DNA from: JBAYFX01 sp041666965
GTDB taxonomy: Bacteria > Patescibacteriota > Microgenomatia > UBA12405
Assembly: GCA_041666965.1 (NCBI GenBank)
Contig: JBAYFX010000008.1
Span: forward strand, 1-41,276
Direction of reading: 5' to 3'
DNA: 41,276 nt
Shown here: piece after piece, positions 14,307 to 20,940 of the stretch
Position numbering within the stretch: the stretch's first letter is position 1
How the letters are laid out: every line of letters begins with the position of its first letter
Made by a program: the position numbers and the translations under genes
The notes under the pieces: model-generated
Told to the model about the DNA's origin: nothing
The model's database searches: none
Seen by the model: only the letters and a program-made list of their open reading frames with translations

Positions 14307-14975
14307 ATGGCCAAAATAATGTTTGCCCTGTCGCTGGCTCTTAATTTCTTAGCCGCCGCATTTTTCATTAAACCTAAGCCGCCTGTTTCTCCTCCCAAGC
14401 CATTACCTCCGCTCTATACCGTAACCAAAGTCGATGACGGGGACTCGATCGCCGCCACCCGTGGGGGAGACTCCCTTGTTACCTATTTTCGTTTAATGAA
14501 TGTCGATGCCCCGGATCTTGGTCAGTGCGGTTACGCCGAATCCAAAAAAACGTTAACCGACTTAATTGAAGGCAAGCAAGTTAACCTCGATATTTTCGAA
14601 AATGATAAATATAACCGACCTCTTATTATCGTTCGCTTGGGGGATATTATTGCCAACGAGTACATTGTTTCCTCAGGCTGGGCCCGCTATAAATCCGGCC
14701 TATCTTCAATCTCTACAACCCTTCAGAAAATATCAGCCCAAAACAAAATTAAACAAATCGGTGTCTTCAATCCTAATTGCCTCCAGCCGGTTAACCCCGC
14801 CAATTCTGAGTGTGTTATCAAAGGTAATGTCAACAACAGTCATAAAATTTATTTTCTTCCCGGCTGCGGCACCTATTCCACTGTCGACTTAGCCCTTGAC
14901 CAGGGTGACCAATGGTTTTGTACCGAAGAAGAGGCCCAAGCCGCCGGCTTCGTCAAATCCCAAAACTGCCACTAG
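14307..14975 (+). CDS. Secreted or anchored SNase-like nuclease with C-terminal Cys domain
   Basis: Residues 1-20 are a hydrophobic signal or anchor followed by a Pro-rich stretch (KPPVSPPKPLPP). Residues ~38-135 are a staphylococcal-nuclease domain: VDDGDS, YFRLMNVDAPD (the Arg and Asp of the active site) and DKYNRPLIIV (second catalytic Arg). The usual VDTPE glutamate appears as Asp. Residues ~168-222 carry CVIKGNVN, FLPGCGTY, and FCTEEEAQAAGF, the small Cys-containing domain frequently found after SNase domains. It probably degrades extracellular nucleic acid for nucleotide scavenging or uptake, an attractive role in an auxotrophic CPR cell. TATGAT 14295-14300 is 6 nt from ATG. Confidence 0.8.
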   Translation: MAKIMFALSLALNFLAAAFFIKPKPPVSPPKPLPPLYTVTKVDDGDSIAATRGGDSLVTYFRLMNVDAPDLGQCGYAESKKTLTDLIEGKQVNLDIFENDKYNRPLIIVRLGDIIANEYIVSSGWARYKSGLSSISTTLQKISAQNKIKQIGVFNPNCLQPVNPANSECVIKGNVNNSHKIYFLPGCGTYSTVDLALDQGDQWFCTEEEAQAAGFVKSQNCH

Positions 14976-14993
14976 CTAGTATTTATTTTGCCC

Positions 14994-15593
14994 CTATTTA
15001 TTTCCTCGTGCTTCTACCATATCCGGCAAGGGGTCCCCACTGGCTAGGGTTTGAGGCATCTCCAGCGTGCTTCTTAATCTAACCAAGACATCTGACATTT
15101 GACTCTCTGTCATCGAACCTCCAATTGTTGTCATTATAATATCTGTAATAATAGTGTCACCAACGCGGGTATTCGGTTCAACCCACGCGGTTTGATTACC
15201 TTCTTGGATTAATTGATGCCTTGTGCCATCCTTATCAGGAAAACTTAAACAAACAATTGTTGGTTTACCGTCTATACTCCTAACTTCATGAACCGATCCA
15301 TCGCCCAATATAGTCCCATATTTTGAAGATCCATCAGAGTTTGTACTAACAGGGCCTTTACAACTTACTAAAGGCATCAAGTAATGCCTAACGATTCCGG
15401 TTTTTCTTTTTTCAGTAACCTCCGCACACCGAAATCCTTGGCCGTCACCCGGAACTAACTTAAAGTCAGTACCTGGTCCATATAAACTTTGGGCCCGAGT
15501 CACAAAACGACTCAAAACATTTTCCGCCTGTTTTGATCTTCTCAAAACAGCATCTCTTTGAAATTGCGAAACTTCTCCGTTCATTGGTACCAT
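14994..15593 (-). CDS. Family A unknown protein, copy 5 (199 aa)
   Basis: Unknown function. Pairs with the adjacent 15673-16239 copy: both have GDGSVHE/TDGSLHD, SFPDKDGTRH/SFPDINGNRH, and C-termini with a Leu/Met-Pro-Asp/Glu-Met-Val-Glu motif (DPLPDMVEARGNK versus EALPEMVESRK). The N-terminus has a helix RRSKQAENVLSRFV. The start is ATG 15593, aligned with the paralog's ATG after the shared sequence GATATACAC; a further upstream frame enters the promoter. No export signal is seen. The copy also carries EMPQT, as in the MPQ motif of the first cluster. Confidence 0.68.
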   Translation of the reverse strand: MVPMNGEVSQFQRDAVLRRSKQAENVLSRFVTRAQSLYGPGTDFKLVPGDGQGFRCAEVTEKRKTGIVRHYLMPLVSCKGPVSTNSDGSSKYGTILGDGSVHEVRSIDGKPTIVCLSFPDKDGTRHQLIQEGNQTAWVEPNTRVGDTIITDIIMTTIGGSMTESQMSDVLVRLRSTLEMPQTLASGDPLPDMVEARGNK

Positions 15594-15662
15594 GTGTATA
15601 TCATATAACAAAAAGTCCAAAATTCAATATCAAACTATCACTTCAAATCCCTCAACTGCCAC
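15594..15662 (-). promoter_or_regulatory. Shared 5' region of copy 5 (duplicated with 16240-16313)
   Basis: On - it reads GTTGAGGGATTTGAAGTGATAG, then GTTTGATATTGA, then TTTGTTATATGATATACAC before ATG. The same three blocks lie upstream of copy 6, indicating duplication of gene plus control region. Confidence 0.5.
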
Positions 15663-15672
15663 TAAGACTTAT

Positions 15673-16239
15673 CTATTTTCGGCTCTCCACCATTTCTGGT
15701 AAGGCTTCTCTTGTTACTAAAGTTTTAGCCAGTCCCAATGTCTGCTCCAAAACTCCAATATGATGATCGAAATGGTGATGGTCGGTTGATAAAATTACCA
15801 CTTCTATACCGCAAATAGTGCCCAAATTACCTGCTCTTGACCCTACCCCAAGTAATTCTTCATCTACTCCATTTGCAAAAGGGTGCCTATTGCCATTTAT
15901 GTCCGGAAAGCTATAGGGAAAAATTTTACAATCATCTCGGAAATCATAGTCGTGAAGTGAACCATCTGTTAAAGCGATTCCGCATATTTTTGTTCCATGT
16001 CTCCAGCCGGTAACAATAGGACCAGCATATGTCGTAACTTGTTCATCATTCGGGCTTTTAATACTAATTAATACTACCCAGGGATTACATTTTTTATCTA
16101 ATAGGCTATTAGTATTTATAGTCCCGTTCACCATCCTTACCCTATTACCGAATTCAGTTAGGACTTTACCCAATCTATTTTCTCTGACTCTCATTCCTTC
16201 AAAAGCAGTAGGAGACGGAGATGCGTCAACTGGTGTCAT
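15673..16239 (-). CDS. Family A unknown protein, copy 6 (188 aa)
   Basis: The closest relative of copy 5 in this window (shared DGSLH, SFPD-x-x-G-x-RH and PEMVESRK motifs). Distinctive His-rich stretch STDHHHFDHHIG at ~152-163, which could bind metal; copy 5 lacks it. Three Cys are scattered without a ribbon spacing. ATG 16239 follows TTATAAGATATACAC. The stop is 79 bp before the start of copy 5. Function unknown; no membrane helix. Confidence 0.66.
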   Translation of the reverse strand: MTPVDASPSPTAFEGMRVRENRLGKVLTEFGNRVRMVNGTINTNSLLDKKCNPWVVLISIKSPNDEQVTTYAGPIVTGWRHGTKICGIALTDGSLHDYDFRDDCKIFPYSFPDINGNRHPFANGVDEELLGVGSRAGNLGTICGIEVVILSTDHHHFDHHIGVLEQTLGLAKTLVTREALPEMVESRK

Positions 16240-16313
16240 GTGTATATCTTATAACAAATACTATAAATATCAATATCTAACTATCACTTCAAATCCCTCA
16301 ACTCCCACTAGTC
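16240..16313 (-). promoter_or_regulatory. Shared 5' region of copy 6
   Basis: Contains the conserved GTTGAGGGATTTGAAGTGATAG and TTTGTTATAAGATATACAC blocks also found at 15594-15662. The upstream part overlaps the end of the four-cysteine gene 16308-16622. Confidence 0.5.
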
Positions 16314-16622
16314 CACATCGTCTCTTTTTAAGGTGATTATTCCATTTTCAGCCCCGGCTGAGATTCTTTTTCCACCACCAAACCCCACCCACTCCCTTCC
16401 TCCATTTTCAGTAGTAATAATTAATTGGCTACCCCCTCTTGCGACTGTTAAATCTAAAATTTGCTCTGCGTCCGCAGCAAAATCTCCACAGTTACCGCAA
16501 TCCCTGGGGCAAGTCCCGTCGGCGTTAATTAATGAGCACCGAGTGTCCATTCTGGAATAATCACTATCTGCTATAAAGGCCAGCGCTAATCTTCTTTGTA
16601 TTGTTTTTAGTTTTTCTAACAT
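16308..16622 (-). CDS. Family B four-cysteine protein, copy 5 (104 aa)
   Basis: The most compact member: C-x8-C-x3-C-x2-C at ~29-44 (TCPRDCGNCGDFAAD), then ILDLTVARGG, as in copy 3. The second Cys-Cys spacing is shortened to 3 from the 10-12 of other copies. The N-terminus is a helix (LEKLKTIQRRLALAF). Ends with a Gly-rich segment (GFGGGKR) and hairpin GIITLKRDDVD. The start at ATG 16622 is preferred over TTG 16628; both follow a GATACACT-like hexamer. Unknown function. Confidence 0.6.
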   Translation of the reverse strand: MLEKLKTIQRRLALAFIADSDYSRMDTRCSLINADGTCPRDCGNCGDFAADAEQILDLTVARGGSQLIITTENGGREWVGFGGGKRISAGAENGIITLKRDDVD

Positions 16623-16706
16623 ATCCAAAGTGTATCACATAATACAAAAAATTACTTTTTTTCTCTAATCGCTACAAAATATTTTCGCCCTCACGCCCAA
16701 TACCAA

Positions 16707-16725
16707 CAAAAACGGACTGTGTCCG
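16707..16725 (-). terminator. Intrinsic terminator of tmRNA
   Basis: On -: CGGAC-ACA-GTCCG followed by five T, ~18 nt after the mature 3' end. A larger CCGCC/GGCGG palindrome (16723-16745) sits between it and the acceptor stem. The rest of 16623-16706 shows no gene. Confidence 0.65.
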
Positions 16726-16742
16726 CCGAAGTGAAACGTAGG

Positions 16743-17175
16743 CGGAGATGCCCCGGAATGACCGGAGGTCCGAAAAGGAAGTTAATAAACGTCTACAAGC
16801 TTAAAATACTTTATTTTTAGCTACCTCCAACTAAAGCATTTGAAAAGTGGTGGTACTCCGGTTACTGAGGGCATTACCCCTCGCTTACGCCCGCCCAAAA
16901 CCGAAATCAGGCGGTCAGCACTCTAATTTAATTGGCACCCTTAAATCTCCTTTAGAGTGGGGGACTTAACGATGGTTTATTAGCAGTAAGCTACAGCTTT
17001 TTGAGGAGCTACAGCTTGGCCAAGTTTACCGAAAAATTCGGAAACGTTGACTTCAGCTAAATCAACACCAGCTTTAAAGTTGGCATAAAGTTTCGACTCT
17101 GTTTAACGGCTCAATGAGTCAAAGCCGGCTTGCAGTTTATTAAGGTGCCATTCTCGTCAAAGCAATACATCTCCC
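16743..17175 (-). ncRNA. ssrA: tmRNA (SsrA)
   Basis: Transfer-messenger RNA rescuing stalled ribosomes with SmpB (9459-9872). The 5' GGAGATG (17174-17168) pairs with 3' CATCTCC (16750-16744). The 3' region reads AAGCTTGTAGACG and TTTTCGGAC, then a T-arm of the normal 5-7-5 size, closely matching the tmRNA end domain. The 5' part has CTTTGACGAGA, like the TTCGACGG motif. A tag frame opens after AAACTTTAT at GCC AAC (Ala-Asn, common for resume codons) and runs 34 codons to tandem TAA TAA, ending KAVAYC rather than the usual LAA. T-loop GTCATTC deviates from TTCRANN. No CCA is encoded. Confidence 0.9.
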
Positions 17176-17183
17176 TGGGTATA

Positions 17184-17212
17184 ATTATACCATATCATAC
17201 GTTATATGTAAT
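17184..17212 (-). promoter_or_regulatory. tmRNA promoter
   Basis: Extended -10 TGGTATAAT (TATAAT at 17189-17184) with 8 nt to the G at 17175, the correct distance for transcription starting at the mature 5' end. A weak -35 TTACAT lies 17 bp upstream. Confidence 0.75.
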
Positions 17213-17253
17213 CCTAAGACCCCAAAAAATTTCAAAGTTAATTTTCATTTATA

Positions 17254-17294
17254 TTTCCCCTCCTTTTCTCAAGGGAGGGGTAAGGGGTGGGTTT
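17254..17294. repeat. CCCCTCC...GGAGGGG palindromic repeat, copy A
   Basis: TTTCCCCTCC, TTTTCTCAAG, GGAGGGG, then AAGGGGTGGGTTT. The same element occurs inside tsaD (27864-27907) and, degenerate, inside the tsaE part of the fusion (32918-32960). Here it is intergenic, 3' of the membrane gene on -, and could serve as a terminator hairpin without a T-tract. Confidence 0.65.
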
Positions 17295-17297
17295 GTG

Positions 17298-18155
17298 TTA
17301 AAGGGTAGGGTTAGGGTTTCTTACCTCAAACTTCCACCATTTTAGTCCGTAATACAGCCCCCCGGCTACCATAAGTCCCAAAACAGCACTAGCCTGTTCC
17401 AAATAAAATTTAAACACTTGTCCAAAAAATATATTAACTAGTATCCCCGTCTCAAACAAATCAATCGCCCGGTTCTTTTGTTTTTTAATTAGTTTCCACC
17501 ACCCGGTCAAAAAAAAGCCTGAGGTAATTAGGTCTGACCCAAATTTAGCGTAGAGCATTCGGTAATCCATCCGGCTGCTTAAATCAATATTTCTAGTCCA
17601 AAAGTCCCACCAATTCTCAAAGTGGTGTCGAGAAACCAACAACGCAATGTCCCACAGTCCGCCCACCGCATAAATTACCAAAACTGTCCCCAGTATTAGT
17701 CGGGTCACCTGCCACTGTCCCAACTTAAATTTGCTTCTTAACCATTTGGCCAGCCATCTTTTCCCCCAAGGGGACGTGTTTCCTTCTTTTTTAATCCACA
17801 TGTAAATTAAAAAGATCCCCATAAAAAATATATAAATCAACATTACCGCTGGCTGAAAAAAATAATTATTGTCCTTCGACAAAAATTTGCCCATTTCGTC
17901 CACAAATAGCCCCAGTCCTATCCCAAATACAATCATTACCCTTCGGCCCGCTTTTTCCCAATCAAATAAAATGGCCATTATCATGGCCCCAGTCATAAAC
18001 AGTCCGCCATACATCACATGAGCAATGTGCCACTCACCCTTGCCCAGAGTCCACCATCCGGTTAATTCCAAAAACAACCGCGTTAAAAGTACTGTCCCTA
18101 CGGCAGTTATTAGCATTAAAAGCAACCTGTCGGCAGCATCTTTTTTGATAATCAT
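17298..18155 (-). CDS. Multi-pass membrane protein of unknown function (285 aa)
   Basis: About seven or eight hydrophobic helices. Conserved-looking polar residues occur inside helices: GEWHIAHVMYGGLF at ~40-53 and GIGLGLFVDEMGKFL at ~77-91, suggesting an intramembrane site with His, Asp and Glu. No family name is recognised. The extreme C-terminus RNPNPTL is encoded by sequence resembling the adjacent palindromic repeat (ACCCTAACCCTACCC), so the tail may be repeat-derived. The start ATG 18155 has GACAAT 5 nt upstream, back to back with the comF-like gene (27 bp between starts). Confidence 0.65.
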   Translation of the reverse strand: MIIKKDAADRLLLMLITAVGTVLLTRLFLELTGWWTLGKGEWHIAHVMYGGLFMTGAMIMAILFDWEKAGRRVMIVFGIGLGLFVDEMGKFLSKDNNYFFQPAVMLIYIFFMGIFLIYMWIKKEGNTSPWGKRWLAKWLRSKFKLGQWQVTRLILGTVLVIYAVGGLWDIALLVSRHHFENWWDFWTRNIDLSSRMDYRMLYAKFGSDLITSGFFLTGWWKLIKKQKNRAIDLFETGILVNIFFGQVFKFYLEQASAVLGLMVAGGLYYGLKWWKFEVRNPNPTL

Positions 18156-18182
18156 TAGAAATTGTCTATTCTATTTTAAGTC
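18156..18182. promoter_or_regulatory. 27-bp divergent promoter region
   Basis: The whole gap between two start codons holds a -10 for each direction: GACAAT (18161-18166 on -) and TATTTT (18172-18177 on +), each 5 nt from its start. Any -35 or operator must lie within the opposing gene. Confidence 0.5.
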
Positions 18183-18818
18183 ATGTCGATTTTACTTGAT
18201 TTTCTTTACCCCCGCTTTTGTTATTCATGTGGCCAACCCGGTTCCTATCTTTGCCCCTCTTGCTCAAAGTATATCTCACCCCGGTCATTGGCCCCGTCTC
18301 CACCCCCCTTTGAAGGTTTTTTATCCCTTTTCCCCTATACTCCGCCTCTTTCTTGGGCTCTTAAATCTCTCAAGTTTCACTTTGTCACCGATTCTGTACC
18401 AATGCTGGCAAATTTAGCCATTTCTACTCTATCCTCAAATTTCCCCAACGTGGTTTCCTATTGGCAAGAGCACCATTTTGTCATTTGTCCCATCCCGCTT
18501 CATTCGTCCCGTTTACTTTGGCGTGGGTTCAATCAAAGTCAGTTACTTTCCTCTGCGCTCGTCTGCGCCCTCCATCTTGGCCACTGCCCGGAAATTTTAG
18601 TCCGTACTCGTGCCTCTCGGCCACAGTCCACCCTCCCCTCCGATTCGTCCCTTCGGGCTGGTAATATTCAAAACTCTTTTGTGGTCACTCCTCCTATTCC
18701 TTCCTCAGTCATTCTTTTTGACGATGTTTCTACAACCGGGTCAACACTGCTTTCTGCCGCTCAAGCATTTCCCCCACAAACTCGTCTTTGGGGCTTGGTC
18801 CTGGCTTCTAAAGCTTAG
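18183..18818 (+). CDS. ComF-family phosphoribosyltransferase-like protein
   Basis: 211 aa. The N-terminus has a zinc-finger CYSCGQPGSYLCPSC (C-x2-C and C-x2-C) and the C-terminus the PRPP-binding motif VILFDDVSTTGSTL. In the middle, PIPLHSSRLLWRGFNQS is the ComF signature. ComF proteins are linked to DNA uptake (competence) in many bacteria; the biochemical role is unsettled. In this cell the secreted nuclease and ComF fit nucleic-acid uptake, which is inference. The start ATG 18183 has TATTTT 5 nt upstream. The 3' end overlaps the SPFH gene by 11 bp. Confidence 0.88.
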   Translation: MSILLDFLYPRFCYSCGQPGSYLCPSCSKYISPRSLAPSPPPFEGFLSLFPYTPPLSWALKSLKFHFVTDSVPMLANLAISTLSSNFPNVVSYWQEHHFVICPIPLHSSRLLWRGFNQSQLLSSALVCALHLGHCPEILVRTRASRPQSTLPSDSSLRAGNIQNSFVVTPPIPSSVILFDDVSTTGSTLLSAAQAFPPQTRLWGLVLASKA

Positions 18819-19485
18819 GCATATTGCCCGAAATCAGGCGTTGGTTTTTTATTTCCTCTTCATTTTTGGGCATTTCCACTTCCGGTTCAATTACGGGTAT
18901 TTTTGCTTCAATCGGGTTACCGTCAACCGGAGTTAAAGAGCTTAAATAGAAGTTTTCTACATGTAATCCGTGGCCGGAAAGCGATTCTCGCAACTCCTCC
19001 CTAACTTCATCTTCAATCATGCTTCTGTCGGTAGATAGGGCATTAGCCAAGGAATGTCCGGTAATTACCTTGCGAATCCGGCTTCGAGTCACCGGCCGGA
19101 CTACCTTAGATACAAAGTTTTCTCCAATGTTTTGCCAAATTTCCGGCAGTCTTTCGGTATCAAGCTTAATTAATACGGTTGCCTCTACGGCTACAAATCG
19201 ATTGTCCGAAGTTACGGCATTAATCAGCTCGTCACCCATTATTTCCTTGTTGTCTTTAAGCACCACGTCTTTAGCAATGGTGTATTCAATCAGCTGGGCG
19301 TTAAATAGTTTTACTCTGTGGATTATGGGAATCTTAAAATGCATTCCCGGGTACCAGACGTTTTTCAATACTCCCCGAAATATACTGTAAATACACCCTA
19401 CGTGACCTGGGGGGACGGTCACAATAAATCCGCCAACTACTTCGTCAACGAAAAGTGAAACTAAAAGATTATCTATTGAAGCCAT
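18808..19485 (-). CDS. SPFH/Band 7 (prohibitin-like) protein
   Basis: 225 aa. After ~20 residues comes GGFIVTVPPGHVGCIYSIFRGVLKNVWYPGMHFK-type sequence; VPPGHVG and the G-x-x-P-G-x-H-F-K region are the opening of the SPFH domain. A later region with VTSDNRFVAVEATVLIKLD and a long amphipathic helix follow, as in prohibitins. SPFH proteins form ring-like membrane scaffolds that control proteases or microdomains. The N-terminus here is only weakly hydrophobic. TATAAT (19496-19501, extended TGG) lies 10 nt from ATG 19485. It is convergent with comF, with both stop codons inside an 11-bp overlap. Confidence 0.82.
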   Translation of the reverse strand: MASIDNLLVSLFVDEVVGGFIVTVPPGHVGCIYSIFRGVLKNVWYPGMHFKIPIIHRVKLFNAQLIEYTIAKDVVLKDNKEIMGDELINAVTSDNRFVAVEATVLIKLDTERLPEIWQNIGENFVSKVVRPVTRSRIRKVITGHSLANALSTDRSMIEDEVREELRESLSGHGLHVENFYLSSLTPVDGNPIEAKIPVIEPEVEMPKNEEEIKNQRLISGNMPKL

Positions 19486-19495
19486 AAGCTAAGAG

Positions 19496-19501
19496 ATTAT
19501 A
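19496..19501 (-). promoter_or_regulatory. -10 box TATAAT upstream of the SPFH gene
   Basis: Extended TGGTATAAT, 10 nt before ATG 19485; a leader of only ~3 nt is expected. Confidence 0.5.
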
Positions 19502-19602
19502 CCAGTAATTTTTTTTAAAACTCCCATCCCGCTAAGTGGATTATGTTTAGTAATATGTGTTACTATATCAAAGTATCAAAATATTCATTTAAATAACTTC
19601 AA

Positions 19603-20292
19603 ATGCCAGTCAATACAAGTTCTTCCCCAGAAGTAGATAGTGTTTTACGGCAGATATCGTTCTTGGGTAACTATACCGCCTCAGCAAAAGAAATCAGGGT
19701 TGCTTTTCAGAACCCTCAACCCCTAACTCCGGGTACTGTAATTGACAAAATTGGCGGAAACCAAAGTGTTGACGTCTGCCGTGGTACAATCGTCGATTTG
19801 GGTTTAATAGACGGTTATTTAAATGATATTACCCCTATCACTTCATTTGGATCTGAGGGTATATATGCCGATTATGCCAAAACTCTGTTTGGCTCTCGTA
19901 TTAGTATTAGTCCGGACACTAATTCTGTTTCCGTTGAAATTGCCTTTCCCCAAGCGCGTCGTTTACTAACGGTTGGTCCAATATCAAAACCAGGCGACCC
20001 CATGCCTTCTAATCCATCTATTTATGATTTACAATGCACTCTAGGGGCTCTTATGTGTCTTCCGACTCTTGAGGATCTTGATTATGCGGCCGCCCATGGT
20101 GTCACGGTAGTTAGTTTAGGCAGAAACTTTAAATTTATTGAAAGTTTAGCCTTACCCGAATCCGCTGCCGAGTCTCCTCAACTTCGGGTGGTTACCGGCC
20201 AATACACAAAAACCTACGTTCCTATTATTCAAGCCGCACCCAACCCTCCATATTACTTGGTCGGTCAAACGCCCGAATATTTTCATATCTAG
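19603..20292 (+). CDS. Unknown protein (229 aa)
   Basis: Not recognised. A soluble-looking protein with alternating beta and loop segments: GGNQSVDVCRGTIVDLG near 50, SVSVEIAFPQARRLLTVGP near 105, and YDLQCTLGALMCLPTLEDLDYAAAHG near 140-165. There is no signal peptide, membrane helix or known catalytic motif. Codon use is the C/T-rich style of + genes. The start is ATG 19603; no clear -10 is found at 5-6 nt, and the upstream 117 bp are AT-rich with several TATA-like runs. Convergent with tpiA, with 3 bp between the stops. Confidence 0.55.
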   Translation: MPVNTSSSPEVDSVLRQISFLGNYTASAKEIRVAFQNPQPLTPGTVIDKIGGNQSVDVCRGTIVDLGLIDGYLNDITPITSFGSEGIYADYAKTLFGSRISISPDTNSVSVEIAFPQARRLLTVGPISKPGDPMPSNPSIYDLQCTLGALMCLPTLEDLDYAAAHGVTVVSLGRNFKFIESLALPESAAESPQLRVVTGQYTKTYVPIIQAAPNPPYYLVGQTPEYFHI

Positions 20293-20295
20293 TTT

Positions 20296-20940
20296 TTAAA
20301 ACGCCTCGGCTAGTTCCGTCAATTCTTTTTCGGGGTCGCCTGCTTTCACCACATCGCTGGCTACCAATACTCCCGCTGCTCCTGCCCCAATCGCTCGTCT
20401 AACATCTTCCCCCCGATGAATTCCTGATCCAATTATTAGAGGCACTTTAATTGACAAGGCCAATTTCTTGACTTGTTCTTCATATTTGTCCATCACCGAC
20501 ACTTCCGGGTTGCCAATCAGCTCCATCGGTTCCCAAGCCAAATAATCGGTCTTTAGTCCCGCGCCCCACTTGGTTATTTGGTTAATGTTTTGACAAATGG
20601 TTAGCAGTTTAAACCCCTCCGGTTTAGCGGCTACGGTTTTCTTAATTGTCCCTAGTTTCAATTTTTTCTCACTGTGATTTATAAGGCTTCCCGCCACTCC
20701 CGCTACTTTTGCTTGTTCCATCGATATTGCTCCGCTATAGGCTCCTTCTTTTTGCCAATCGGCGTGTTCCAAAAACATTTCCCCCCCAAAGCTGTTGCGA
20801 ATCTTTCCGTATTCGAGTGCCGACACTACCGGGATTATTTTTACACCGGTTTTAAGTTCAACTCTCGCACAAATTTTAGCCAACTCTACCCCTTTTTCTC
20901 CCCACGCCTCCCTATAAATTTTAAAGTTTATAAATATCAT
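20296..20940 (-). CDS. tpiA: Triosephosphate isomerase, archaeal-type short form
   Basis: Interconverts dihydroxyacetone phosphate and glyceraldehyde 3-phosphate. Only 214 aa (bacterial TIM ~250). INFKIYREAWG at the N-terminus corresponds to VNFKTY of archaeal enzymes; LINHSEKKL carries the catalytic His; AWEPMELIGN carries the catalytic Glu and the short loop 6; GSGIHRGEDVRRAIGAG and GVLVASDVVKAGDPE close the barrel. The insertion regions of bacterial TIM are missing. ATG 20940 overlaps the stop of the solute-binding protein gene (ATGA), so it is translationally coupled to it. Confidence 0.9.
   Translation of the reverse strand: MIFINFKIYREAWGEKGVELAKICARVELKTGVKIIPVVSALEYGKIRNSFGGEMFLEHADWQKEGAYSGAISMEQAKVAGVAGSLINHSEKKLKLGTIKKTVAAKPEGFKLLTICQNINQITKWGAGLKTDYLAWEPMELIGNPEVSVMDKYEEQVKKLALSIKVPLIIGSGIHRGEDVRRAIGAGAAGVLVASDVVKAGDPEKELTELAEAF

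Noticed and set aside
15594..16313. CRISPR-like repeat (TCACTTCAAATCCCTCAACT twice)
   Set aside because: Only two copies, ~640 bp apart, with whole genes between; explained by gene-plus-promoter duplication. No CRISPR array or cas gene is in the window.
16860..17060. Short protein-coding frames inside the tmRNA
   Set aside because: The reading frame present is the tag frame of ssrA; flanking structure is RNA.
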